The translations under genes were made by a program, and so were the position numbers. From assembly GCA_011800805.1 (NCBI GenBank), contig MPNW01000032.1, forward strand, positions 284,994 through 348,993: a DNA stretch of 64,000 bases. Direction: 5' to 3'. This DNA comes from Hirudo medicinalis (Eukaryota; Annelida; Clitellata; Hirudinida; Hirudinidae). The notes beneath the pieces are model-generated. The model did not search any database. It saw nothing but the letters and a program-made list of their open reading frames with translations, and was not told the DNA's origin. Of the stretch, positions 14,117-25,559 are shown in pieces (within the stretch, counting starts at the first letter, position 1; the number at the start of each line of letters is the position of its first letter).

Positions 14117-14730
14117 GTAAGCGTCTGTTCCTTGCAGGATGTCAAGACTGTTCTTCTCTCTCACTTTGGCTTGTAGACCATTGCACTTACCACTCATTGC
14201 AGATGCATTGTCGTAGCTTTGTCCGCGGCAGTTTCCCAGATCTAGGTCATGTATCTTCAAAAATTCCATCAAGGCATTGAACATCTTTTGAGCGCCATAG
14301 CCTTTGTTTGCCATGAATATTACGAAGCGTTCCACTGGGCCATCCACTTTTTCCATGTACCTCAATACAAGGGCCAGTTGGACAATGTGGGCTGCATCCG
14401 GTTTAGAATCCAAAGAAATGGAGTAGTAATTTGATTTCTTAACTCGAGAAATGATTTCTCCGAGGACTTGTTCACCCATTACACTGACAAGCTCTTTCAT
14501 TATTGTAGATGACAGATAGTATATGTGTCCCTTGCCGAAATTGGCTTGAGTTTCGATATGCTGCGCAAGAAAGTGGCGTACTGGGCGATGAGTTCAAGAG
14601 TACCCAGAAAGTTTCCGTTTCTAGGTGATCCAACCAATTCGTTGTCTCCTCTAAATGCTAAGTCACGCTCGGCAATAAATTTAATTGCTTTAACTGACTA
14701 CTCGTTACAAGACTGGTCTCCAGTACTGCT
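14117..14730 (-). pseudogene. Relic of a hAT-family transposase (ZMYM1/DUF4371-like)
   Basis: On the minus strand 14500-14117 encodes a peptide with NYYSISLDSKPDAAHIVQL, GPVERF and NCRGQSYDNASAMSGK, the characteristic DUF4371 segment of hAT transposases related to ZMYM1. The upstream part (AERDLAFRGDNELVGSPRNGNF, about 14690-14590) is in another frame: a single-base frameshift lies near 14570 before AQHIETQANFGKGHIYY. The protein ends about 130 residues into the segment, so the rest of the RNase H-like domain and the hAT dimerisation region are missing. Dead element. Confidence 0.82.
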
Positions 14731-14948
14731 CTAGACGCTCGACCTGTTGTCAGCTCCGTATCATTTCGCCCAATTGCTTTTAACCTCCTATTGAAAGCAA
14801 TCGTAGCCTTCAATGTTCCGTTGACTGCTCATGACTATGTTCTTGTGAATGTTTTCAATCACAGAAGCCAATAGACGAAAACTGAGAAGACTCAGATTTT
14901 GCTTTATTTAAACACATAAATCTGCACATGAAGCAGTAAACACATCCA

Positions 14949-14972
14949 TGAGAGAGAGAGAGAGAGAGAGAA
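14949..14972. repeat. (GA)n microsatellite
   Basis: About 11 uninterrupted AG dinucleotides, ending in AAAG. Confidence 0.95.
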
Positions 14973-15293
14973 AGTTTGAAATGATGGAATTTCGGCTAAA
15001 TAGTTAAATTCATCACTGAAGTTGCAATATAATGATAATGTTGAATAAAATAAAAAATATTAAAATATCAAAGCCGTTCCATCTCTAATGTAATTCCCTC
15101 CTCGACCCCTGCAAACATTTTCGCCCGACCCGTTACTTCTGTTGTGTTTATTCGCTTTATGAAACTTATTCAGTAGGAGCAAAGCTTTTGGTTTGAAAAT
15201 ATGGTTTTGTGAACTGCATTATATAGTATTTACTTTGTGCATCACCATGATAACTTTTCGGTTGGCTTAATGACCAATTTATTCAGAACAGGG

Positions 15294-16068
15294 ATGAAGT
15301 TTTATAACCTATGCCTCGTTTTCTCACAATTGAGTCTCACAAGTAATTTATAAGTTTTAATGACTAAGATCTTGACGATAAGCATACATTTTTGCTGATT
15401 ACAATCAGGCTTAGTGGTCTCTGCAGTCAAATAATAGATGTCCATCGTCTCTTCAATTGGCCACAAATTTGACCGAAATTTATAGTCATTTTATACCCAT
15501 TGAAAAATATTGGTATGAAGCTAGGGATTATTGCAAAAAGGTGAAAATTGGCGACAGTTTTGATTATTGGCTTGTGTTATTACTCTTAATCCTAAGAAAT
15601 TTTGATTAAGATTAGTGGATATCTGAAGAATTATTTATCAATAAGTATTGATTTCAACCTACTTCTCACTTCTCTCTCCTAATTCTACTGCTGCATTCAT
15701 TGCATTATCGTTATCTTGTATGTAGGACACCTAGTTGTAATTCTGGAATCAGATTTCTTAAAAAATGAATTGAATTTATCTTGGTGGAGAAACAATGGCA
15801 CTTGGATTGAACTAAATGACCTTAATAAAGATGGTCATTTCACTTTGACAAGCAAAACAGCAAGTAATAATGTGTTGATGTAAACAATAAAGTAATGAAA
15901 TTTTTGTCTGGTGGCATCCTCATGCACTTTTTTTAGGTTGCAAGTTGGGCTCATGGACAAACTGGGGCCATGGTCACCCAGGAGCATTCTTGTCCAGCTA
16001 TAGAGATTGCATCCAGATGGTGAGGAATAGTGGTTTGAAATGGCGATACAGATTTATTTGCAAATGTG
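15294..16068 (+). pseudogene. Decayed duplicate of the C-type lectin receptor (ectodomain exons only)
   Basis: Aligns closely with 22766-23534, introns included; homology spans roughly 15228-16170. Exons correspond to 15294-15347 (signal peptide, MKFYNL), 15427-15540 (EARDYCKK), about 15725-15868 (ELNLSWWRNN) and about 15938-16068 (SWTNWGHGHPG). The first donor GTATAAG is changed to TTATAAG. The exon-3 acceptor CTAG is changed to CTTG, and the nearby AG would bring in an early stop. Two cysteines of the lectin fold are lost through deletions of 9 bp (RGLC region) and 30 bp (HETPC region); a third 9-bp deletion removes part of the SETND stretch. No linker, membrane or tail exon follows. Probably non-functional, though every deletion keeps frame. 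Confidence 0.85.
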
Positions 16069-16394
16069 GTGAACAGAATTTGACTCCAAAACTATACTTG
16101 ATTAAAATTTTATTATTTATTGACATTTATATATCAAATTATGTAAAATGCTTTAGCACTGGGACATTTGAATTCAGTGAAGAAATTTGTGGAAAAATCT
16201 TCTGTCTCTGGCTACAGCATTTGATTATCTGAAATTTTTTTTTGTCTTCTTTTATATGTGACCTCAATGTCGTCACAAGCCGTGCTTTCTGGACTTCACC
16301 GCTGACCCAGTATGATTTAAAATGAGGGTGGATGCAGCTGCCAGTTGAGCATCAGTGTTATTGTTCATGTCATCAAATCTTCGTCTTATTCCAG

Positions 16395-16589
16395 CTCTCA
16401 GTGTCTTCCAACAGAGCATTCAGCTGGTTCACAATGACTGCCATTTGTTATCAGGACCTTCGGACGGGATTGGTCAAAGAAACAAGATGCAAACACCTGT
16501 TCCACGAATCGTGCCTTTGCAAGTGGGCATCCGCGAGCGATAGGTGTCCCATGTGTCACGGGAATGCCTTCAACCAAGTTGCGTCTTAG
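16395..16589 (+). pseudogene. Broken terminal exon encoding a RING-H2 finger (RNF145/TRC8-like)
   Basis: After an acceptor-like TCTTATTCCAG the sequence encodes QSIQLVHND, then AICYQDL, RCKHLFHESCLCKW and DRCPMCHGN, and a stop at 16587-16589. The zinc-ligand spacing and the CAICYQD/CPMCH motifs fit the C-terminal RING of TRC8/RNF145-type ubiquitin ligases. The first cysteine pair is split between two frames: the sequence is best explained by a 2-bp loss at the first CAIC cysteine codon (about 16438). No other exon of such a ligase is seen nearby, so this is probably a stranded fragment. Confidence 0.65.
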
Positions 16590-17496
16590 TTAACCAATGG
16601 GATCTTGAGAAAATGCTACTTGACTCCATATTGTTTAAGCAATCATTAATAGAATATTTAGCACTGAATTTGGTGTCTCAAATTTGTTGATTATGACCAA
16701 ACTGGTGTTCTTAATTACTAATAATGGTGGTGGCCCGTGAAATTAATTTTTTATTGAATGGAAGTTTGAAATTTGTATTAATAAAAGTTTGCACCCAACA
16801 AGTGGTTTAAGCCATGGTCTATGTTAAGGTATCCTTCGGCATTTTGGAGAGTATCAGTCCTCCTTCAACTGTGTTGCTGGAACGTTTGATTCCATCTTTT
16901 TTGAAGGTTCCTTCATCTTTAAGGCCTCCAGCTGTTTCTCTCCCTCATTTCCTTTGCCATTTCTTGATTCTTGGCACCTAGAAAACACAATAATTCAATT
17001 GTAATGGATGATAGAGAAAAGATAAAGTTAAAAAAGATAATTACCTAGTCTTAATGGTTTACAATTTCTGGGATTGAAAAGAAATTCTTTACTCTAGCTA
17101 TATTCAAAATCAAGACTTGGATGAGTATTCAAGGTAAACCAATGCCAGAGCATTAACTAAAAAAAAATATATATATATGTTATGGAAGTGCAGGGTCTGC
17201 TATTGGGATACGACATTTGTAATACTCTTGCATTTTGTCCAGTTACCTGAAAGACTGCTACATAGATTCGCTCAAAGTTTCACTTATTTTATGCTTCTAT
17301 TAACACTTAATATTTCAAAAGGTTTCTATAGTAAAACTTGAATATTAACAAAATTTCTTGGGAAAATCTCTTTGATGGTGTTCAGAGGCTTTTCAAATAT
17401 TATGGATGTTGTATTTTAGATCTTTTGAGAGCCTTATGTATACGAGTAGGATAAGAAGGCACTTTTAAATTGTTCTACAACACTATAATTTATATG
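16590..17496. other. Non-coding spacer
   Basis: No supported coding or RNA gene. Contains a short TA run near 17168-17179. Confidence 0.4.
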
Positions 17497-17590
17497 TAAT
17501 TTATATAACACCCCATACCCTCAGGCGCTCCCTGGCGGTGCAGGCTGGGTTGCAAACACGACACATTACGACTGTTGCCATTGCGGCTGC
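17497..17590 (-). repeat. tRNA-derived SINE copy (5' truncated)
   Basis: On the minus strand: GGCAACAGTCGTAATGTGTC, a box B-like GTTTGCAACCC, GGGAGCGCCTGAGGG, and GTTATATAAAT. These match the other SINE copies in order. The box A end is missing. Confidence 0.65.
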
Positions 17591-17659
17591 AACGTTTCAG
17601 AGATGTTGTAAGACCTTTTTTTGAAAGCCTCAGAAAAATATGAAACGAATTACATGTGA

Positions 17660-18355
17660 GGGAGACCCTAAAACTGTGTTATAGTCAGAAGGGAATCCTT
17701 GTCCGTGAAGCTTCCAAAGAGAAGTGCTCTTCAATGGAACTTCAAAACAAACTTCATTTGTATCTGGAGCCAGTCAGCAGCATGCAGATGGTGTTCCGAG
17801 AAGGATTTTTTAATTGCTTTACAAGTCTTTCTTGACAGAAGTTCATAAAAAGATCCGATTTAACTGGTTCAGGGATATGGTGAAATTGGAAGTGAACCGG
17901 AATTTTGTTATTTTCTCTAATGAAAAAAAAAATTAAATTGAATAATACAAACGGCTTTAAATAATATTGGCATAATGTCAGAGGATCTCCAAAGTCATTT
18001 TTAAAATTAAAATTTGGAGTTGGATCCATCATTGTCTGGACTGCGATTTTCTTTTCTTGATTCTTCAGAGCTGCTGATCTTGGAGGGAAAGCAGAATTCC
18101 TCAAAATATTTTGAAACTGAGCAAGTACCTCTTATACCTGTATAGCAAAATCCAAGTCTGTAAAGTTATTTTTCAAGAAGATAAGCACCTCGAAAGTCAC
18201 AAGATTCCAAGTGAGGAATCTCAAAGTTTGGGAGCGGCCTGCTTAATACTTAAGTCCGATCAAAAATGTATGGGGATTGCATGCTAATAAAGTATATTGC
18301 AATGTCATGAAATATTATAACATCCAGAAACTGGAAAAAGCTCTGAAAGAGGCAT
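17660..18355 (+). pseudogene. Relic of a Tc1/mariner transposase
   Basis: Conserved pieces appear in the expected order but in different frames: GILVREASKEKCSSMELQ (HTH-linked region), RFNWFRDMVK with IFSNE (first catalytic-Asp region, Asp now Asn), VIFQEDKHLESHK (the FQQDN..H block), and LSPIKNVWGLHANKVY (the SPDLNPIENLWG block) with a C-terminal helix ending at a stop near 18355. Multiple stops and shifts make it inactive. A 116-codon minus-strand open frame at 17754-18104 is antisense to it. I did not find terminal inverted repeats. Confidence 0.72.
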
Positions 18356-18410
18356 AGAGGGTTGGACAAGCAGACAATGGAGCTTACACTTCCTAGACGG
18401 TCGGAGAGAT

Positions 18411-21400
18411 TTTGCCTCAAAGCTCTGGGAGACTCTTCGGTTGGCGCGGAGGTGTTGTGATGCCATATTGGAGTATAAAAGGACTGGGGATAACAGTCCG
18501 AGGGAGCGGAAAGTTAGAGTTGTCTACAGAACAAGCCCCATCACACTGCAATTATTCAGAGAGTTCGATAATCTTTCTTGCGTTTCTGCTCTTAAGGAAG
18601 TGCTCATCGTTGGAGATTTCAATATATGTCTTGATCGCCCTCATACAATAACATTCACAAAATTTCTTACTTTGCATGGCTTCGCAATCCATGTCCGTGT
18701 CGATCGACTCGCATTCTTGGAGGCAATCTCGACGTCTTCGCATCGCACGGTTCTTCCTCTGGCAGATGTCTCAACATCATGCCTGTTGACTGCTCTGGTC
18801 ATCATCTTCTTTGGTCATCGCCATTCAAGAACCCACCCCCTGTCTATAAGACTATAATTACCAGAAAATGGTCACGCCTGGACATCCTCTTGCTCCTTAA
18901 CATCATTGAATCGTCATTTTCTGTCGACGTTGACAATGTTGATGTTGATGTCTCTATTTCCCGGCACTATGATGCAATCCTTTGATGCAACTCCACTGAT
19001 CATCTAATTCCACAGAGATCAGTACGCATCCGCTTGCTTATTTCCGATCCATGGTTCGATCGCGAATGCCGTGACTCGAAGCGGGTAGTAAGGCGTCTTG
19101 AGAAAGCGGCTCTCAAAACGCAGTCGGGCCCTGAGGTGGTGGTGTGGCGGGCTCACCGAGAGTCTATAGAAAACTCTTTTTTTTGGGGGGTTCGAGTTTT
19201 ATTGATTTAAACAATCTGTTATTATATACAAAGCCAAAGCATTAAAACAAATTCAAATAAACTCAAAGGGCACGCTTCCGCTGTCAGACTGACCCAAATA
19301 AATCATTATATACAGGAAGCTTTTACAAAGAGTAATTTACAAAATCATAAACTATACAATTCCATGCAATAAATATTGTTCATACGACTTTTTAAATAAT
19401 AAATAAAGCAAATTAAAAGGAAATGTATTTAATTGAATTAGATCTTTGATAGATGAAGGTATAGAGGAGTAAAGTCTAGGGCCATAACATTGAATCGAGA
19501 ATAATTTTAGAGTGGACTTAGAAAAAGAAGGACTATATTCAGGTGCATTACGTAAAAAATAGAAGGATTATTGTAGTTATTGCTTGATATAAAAAAGCCA
19601 GGGAATATTTTGGGGAGAAAATTGAAATCATATGAAAACATGAAAAGAGCGGTTTGTAAATTATGAATTTGTGATATATTTAATAGACTATTGTTAGTGA
19701 ATGCAGAGACAGTTGATGACAAAGGTGTTAACAAGAAAATTATTCCTATATTCCCTTGTTGCAAAACATTCAATTGATGTAAATAAGTAGATGCCCATAT
19801 GATATTGCAATAAGTTATATAAGGATATAAGGATAGACAAGAGAAAAATATAATAGAAGAGCTACTTTTGTATTAACAAATGGCCAATTCTGGAAATTAT
19901 ACCTATATTCCTAGAAACATGATTTTGAACATAAGAGATATGTATGAGCCAAGATAAATGCTCATCTATTAAGACCCCCAGATATCTAATACTCGAGACT
20001 CTATCAAAGGAAATGTTATTTATAGAAAGAGAAGAGTTACATTCAATTACTTTCCTACAAAAATGAAAAATAATAAAATTAGATTTGTTAATATTAAGAG
20101 ACAAACAATTTTTAATGAACCAATTATTAAAAAGAATTTATTCATTATTGAGTGAAGTGATAAGATTATTTACATTTTTCCCAGATATATATACAATTAT
20201 ATCAACTGCATATAATAACAGTTTGATTAAACTCGAATAACACTGAAAATCATTAATATAAATGAGGAATAAAAGAGGACCCAAAATAGAGCCCTGAGGA
20301 ACACCATAATCAATAACAGTATCAGAGGAACGAACATCATTATACACGACTCTTTGTCTTCTGTTAGATAAATAATTTTGAAACCAATTTAAAACAAAAC
20401 CTCTAATACCATAAGATTCAAGTTTACATAACAATATTTGATGATTGACTGTATCAAAAGCTTTTTGTAGATCGAGAAATAAAGCAAGAACGACCTCATC
20501 AACATCAATAGCAGAAACAGCAGACTGAAGTAATAGTAAAGGCATATAAGTCGAGTGATTTTTCCTAAAACCAAATTGAGATTCATTGAATAAATTAAAT
20601 TTGTCAAAGTAATCATAAAGCCTATTGTGTACAATATTTTCAATGAATTTGAAAAAATAAGGTAAAATAGATATTGGTCGATAATTACTAAAGTTATCTC
20701 GATCACCAGATTTGTATAAGGGAATTATTTTGGCAGATTTAAGTTCACATGGTATGAGGCCAGTACGAAAGGAAGAGTTAAAAATAGAAGACAAAGGGTC
20801 AGAAGTATTAAGGTCAAAGAGAGACTGTCACTGGAAGGACATCATCGAGAACTGCAAATCCCGCCAAATGTGGCGCCCACTGAATGGTATCATGGGAAGA
20901 GGTAAAGCCCCCTTGCTCATTTAATCGGTGTCAACAAATTTTTGCATCATTTCACTTCAAAGATTGAAAAAGTTCAAGATGCATCGTTCTCTGCTCCAAC
21001 TCCATCGTTTCATGCCATCTCGCCGTCTGTGACATTCGATGTGTTCCAGAACACAAATGCGATAAAAGTGATGCAACTGATTGTGCAACAGTGCTTGCTT
21101 GACCCCATGCCAACCTGGCTCCTCAAGAAAATGTCCTCACTCAGCACCTATTCTCGCGAAGATTTTCAACAAGTCAATCCTCCTCGGTAAAGTACCAATA
21201 GTCTTCAAATCATGCTACGTGACTCCTCTAATCAAGAAATCTACCATCGATCCTTCCGATGTTTGTTCCTACCGACCCATCTTTAATCTCTCTGTCTTCT
21301 CAAAGCTTCTGGGACGTCTCGTGCTCGGCAGGGTTATGGGTCATCTAAATCGTCACAACCATCTTCCTGAACATCAGTCTGCCTATCGTCAACATCATTC

Positions 21401-21590
21401 TACCGAAACTGCTGTTTGAAGATCCCCCTAGACCCCCCCCCCTCGATTACCAACACTTATCCAGCCGGATTTCACTCCGCCCTCAAAACTTTCCTCTTCA
21501 GAGAAAACTTCCCTCTATATTAATGGTCTTGAAGTTCTGCTGAACATAATAATCTAATCAAACTCTGTGTCGTTATCGTTATACTATACT
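18411..21590 (+). mobile_element. Degenerate CR1-like LINE, interrupted by another LINE and internally deleted
   Basis: An endonuclease fragment carries VLIVGDFNICLDRPH and FLTLHGF (about 18597-18690) and VDCSGHHLL (about 18785). A linker follows (DPWFDREC, to about 19172). It resumes at about 20807 with RDCHWKDIIENCKS and MGRGK, then the reverse transcriptase start at 21080-21420 (VTPLIKKST, SYRPIFNLSVFSKLL, LPEHQSAYRQHHSTETA). Directly after this the sequence jumps to the C-terminus (SITNTYPAGFHSALKTFLF) and a CGTTAT-repeat tail, so the catalytic palm is deleted. The 18411-18517 part (ARRCCDAILEYKRTGD) resembles the linker of a second copy and may be a rearranged fragment. Confidence 0.8.
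19175..20806 (-). mobile_element. 5'-truncated LINE inserted into the preceding LINE
   Basis: Minus-strand reverse transcriptase from 20794 to 20138: LKSAKIIPLYKSGDRDN, NYRPISILP, ESQFGFRKNHST, ALFLDLQKAFDTVNH, YGVPQGSILGPLLF, then YAVD where active enzymes have F/YADD. After a frame break, 20104-19862 continues with a thumb-like region (RYLGVLIDEHLSW). Its 3' end carries AATAAA and an A-run (T-run near 19173-19180 on the + strand). The 5' end is truncated, with no endonuclease. The host LINE reading frame resumes cleanly on either side, so the insertion is younger than the host copy. The catalytic substitution and the frame break make it inactive. Confidence 0.85.
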
Positions 21591-22765
21591 GTATGTTCAA
21601 AATTCCTTTATGCGGTATTTCTTCTCTGCAAAAATGTTGACAAGCTTGCTTCAACTTGCTCATCAACGTCCATTTGCTTTGCGTGTTCATTTTCCGAGAA
21701 TGTCTAAACCGGGGTCAGTCTTGGAAGATAGATTCCAACATCGTACTATTAGATGCAGTAACGTTCACAACTTGCCTCCTTTCTTTCTTTAAACACTTGT
21801 TTCTCGTTTTATTCATCATTGGTCTTATGGAAAAAAAAGTTTGTTCTGTCCATTGAGAATTGATTTAAAATCACTACGCTGCTGATGACTTCGTTTTCGA
21901 CTGGAACATCATCCAATTTGTTTGCAGTTTCAACAGTTTTGGGATCAGGAGCTTCGATTGAATTAGTAACAGTAGAATTAGCACTACATCCTTCCAATAG
22001 CTGAAGTTCAACATGTCCTTCATTAACTAGTATCATGCGTTATGCCTGCTGCGTTACAACATCTTAACTCGGTCTATTTTTCAACTCGGCAGGGGCAGAT
22101 TGACTGTACTGGCTTACAAAAAATATCTATTTCATTAAGCTTAACATTTCCTCAAGCGTTCTTTTACTTTTGTGTTGTTCCGCTTGGGTGTTGTAAACAT
22201 GAGCGTCCGCAGAGGGGCAAAAGCTCCCCCCTCTCAGGATTTTGTCAAAATACTATTACTAACATTTTGAAGTTTCTAAAATTTACTTAACCTACTCACA
22301 CGATTTTGACCATAATTTATTTTAATGTTTGCGTTTGTGAATTCTAAGCGAAAACGATCGTGATCATTTTTTCCATCACCTTACATGTAATGGAATTTAG
22401 ACTCACTTGTCTGTAGTTGAGCTGCATCCTTTTTCCATTAGTTCTTGTTTAATGTTATCTAGTGAAATGTGTTGATATTAAAAATTTATTTTAAAAGCAA
22501 ATACAAATATTGATTTCAACAGCTTCATGCACTTTTAACACAACTGAATTCCTGTTTACTTTTGTTTTTTTACTTGCGCAATATTGTTATTGCCGAGGGA
22601 GGTAATTGGAGAGAGCGGCATTGTTTGGATTTACGCATCGGAATAATTGGTGGGTTAGTTGATTTATTACCACATAATTAATGGGGAATTAATATAGTAT
22701 TTATTTTTTACATTACATGATAACATTTCGACTGGCCCTTGACAAACAATTTATTCAGAACAGGG
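21591..22765. other. Spacer upstream of the lectin receptor
   Basis: No supported gene. It probably includes the receptor promoter. Homology with the dead lectin copy begins near 22703, so the duplicated block includes only a short piece of upstream sequence. Confidence 0.4.
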
Positions 22766-25559
22766 ATGAAGTTTTATAACTTGCGCCTTGTTGTATTAGA
22801 ATTGAGTCTCGCAAGTAATGTATAAGTTTTAATGACGAATATCTTGACGTTGAGTACATTTTAGTTGATTACAATCAGACTTAATGGTCTCTCTTCAGTC
22901 AAATAATAGATGTCCATCATCGCTTCAATTTTCCACAAACTTGAAAGTTTTTCGGGGACTTTGCTATCAGTTTATACCAATTGAAAAGGATTGGTTTGAA
23001 GCTAGAGATTACTGCAAAAAGGTGAAACTTAACAAGCTTTTTAAAAACATTGGCTATGGCGTTATAATATATAAAAAATAATAACTATTCTTAATCCTAA
23101 GACATTTTGATTAATATTAGTGAACTATATTGTTGCTTTCATTGCATTATGATTATCTAGTATGGAGGTCATCTAGCTGCAATTCTGGACTCGGAGACTA
23201 ATGATTTCTTAAAAAACGAATTGAATTTATTGTGGTGGAGAAACAATGGCATTTGGATTGGACTTAATGACCTTGATAAAGATGGCCATTTCACTTGGAC
23301 AAGTGAAACAGCAAGTAATAACAAATTAATGAAGGTTTTTCCTGTTATGTCATCCTGATGCACTTTTTTCAGATCACAAGTTGGGTTCATGGACAAACTG
23401 GGGCCATGGTCATCCAGGGGCATTCTTGTCCAGCTATAGAGATTGCATCCGGATGGTGAGGAATAGTGGTTGGAAATGGCATGAAACCCCTTGCAAATTT
23501 CCTGGATTTCAATACAGATTTATTTGCCAATACGGTGAGCTGAATCTGACTCCGAAACTAAACTTGATTAAAAATTTATTATTTATTGACATTTATATAT
23601 CAAATTATGTAAAATGCTTCAGCACTGGGACATTTAAATTTACATTGTTTAAAACAAGATAGGTTTACTCTTTCTGCAGAAGGCCACATCATCACAACAT
23701 TCAGTGTTGATGATAAGTGCATTTCTGTTTGTAACTGAACATTATTTGTGAATCTTACACACAAGCAGTACAATAGATTTTTTGACAACATGGGAAACTA
23801 TTAATATCTCAGCTTTACCTTTAGATGTGGCAAAACTGATTTGAGTGACATTGTGCCTGCCATTCAATCATTGCTTGTTCAAGTTGTTAATTTATTTCAT
23901 CTCCTTTTCATTACATTAAAATTATTTCGAAATTGTTTGATGGGAAGCTTTAAAAACTCCTTAGAAACTGTGCAACCTGTTTCCATCAGCAGCAGAATAA
24001 AAATTGCAATAAAACCTTCACATGGAACAACATCAAGCATTAGCTGTATGTTTCACTTATCTCTACCTGCTTTGCTTTCATATTGTTGATTGATGAGCTG
24101 AAATTGTAGCCACTGGAATCTCATGAATGAGAATAGCTGCTGATAATTTGCTCTCATCATTGTTTATTTCTGCCATTTGAAAATCATTTAATTTTGTCTT
24201 TGAACACCTGCATATCATTAACCAGTCCATTGTGTTGCAGACAACATAAAGGGGAATTACCATTATGAGCCACCAGTGGCTTCTCTGAAACAAGGTATAC
24301 TTCACACTCAATCAATCAATTCACAGAATTAAATTTTATGCTTTATTTTCTAGGCCAAGATGATGTAATTGGAGGGTCACAAAATGATGGTAATTGTTTG
24401 TGTGCATTCCCAGTTTTACTTCACTTAATGTGTTTGATGACCCCTTTGTTCAGATTCCAAGATGTGGCAAGTGATTTTGATGTGCTTGACCTGCCTTCTA
24501 GCACTCCTTGTTGTTACCATCTTGGTCTACAGGTGGGTTGTTCGTGTGTAAGTCATTGTACACAATGCATTTTTTCGTGTGTTTGCAAATTATATTTTGT
24601 CATTGCATACTCACTTTAATCACACTGATGACATGAACATGTCTTTCCTTATATTTTGTGATATCGTGTGTGTTGATGTTTACTTATTATATAGATATGA
24701 TGTTGCTTTAAAATTGAGAGGATCAACAGTCCTCACAAAATGACTTTTAAACATCGAAGTCTAATTACAAGTTTTAATGGTTTAACCTCAGAAAGCAGGA
24801 TGTTTTTGGCTTTAGATTAATATCTGATCCAACTTATAATTGTGCAATCATTTTATTCTCCTTCCCATGTGCCTCAAAATTGATGTAATACACAGATCAG
24901 CTAATAAGTTTCCACTGCTGTTTTCACTTTCCTCATCAATTGTTAACTATTTAGCTAACTCGTTATTCTGATTTTAATACAGCTAATTGGATGTGTTTCA
25001 TTAAATGTACTTTATTATTAGAGGCCAACTTTTTATTTCAGTCTTATTAAAGCTGTTTCAATGTGGTTATAAATTGGGCTGTTCAGGTTGATTAAATCTG
25101 TATCTGTGTTTCCTGAGCTGTTTGAAATATGCTTATTTATCTGTTATCCTACCTCAAAAGATATTTATATTTATGCACCTTTTATTTTATAATGGTATAT
25201 TCACGCAAGGTTAAACAAGTGCACATCTGCTTAATATATCATATGTATGAGTTATAGATGTTAATTGTGTTTAAGCAAGTTTCATATTAATTATTTCATC
25301 CCCATCTGTTTTGACTAAAAACAACAACCTTTGGTTCTACAGAAGAAGAAGAAGACAGCAAAATGATAAACCAATAGATAGAAGTGACATGAAAAATAGC
25401 TCTCTGGAACATGCTTCCGGTCTGAATGCCAAAGTTGAGAACATTTACATTGACGAGAGCATGCAGAAGTTCTTGAAGTCCAAAGAGATAGACAAACAGG
25501 AGAGCATTTATGAAGAGATTCCTTATGACCTTGAAAAGGTTGAAATTGCAAAAGTGTGA
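22766..25559 (+). CDS. Transmembrane C-type lectin receptor with tyrosine-rich tail (seven exons)
   Basis: Exons 22766-22819, 22899-23021, 23161-23314, 23373-23534, 24354-24389, 24454-24532 and 25343-25559 join in phase to 274 residues. Order: short hydrophobic leader (MKFYNLRLVVLELSLASN); one C-type lectin domain with C-Y-Q-F, ARDYC, GGHLAAI, WIGLND, SWTNWGHGHPG, DCIRM, ETPC and FICQ, i.e. five cysteines; a short acidic linker; a membrane helix (about residues 180-202, ILMCLTCLLALLVVTILVY); a five-arginine stop-transfer; and a cytoplasmic tail of about 70 residues with ENIYIDES and ESIYEEIPYDLEKV. SIYEEI fits the ITIM pattern S/I/V/LxYxxI/V/L. HPG replaces the EPN/QPD sugar motif, so calcium-dependent mannose or galactose binding is doubtful. 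Likely a cell-surface recognition or immune receptor; ligand unknown. Confidence 0.86.

Noticed and set aside
17754..18104. 116-codon minus-strand open frame
   Set aside because: It is antisense to the Tc1/mariner relic, whose conserved blocks read on the + strand in the right order.
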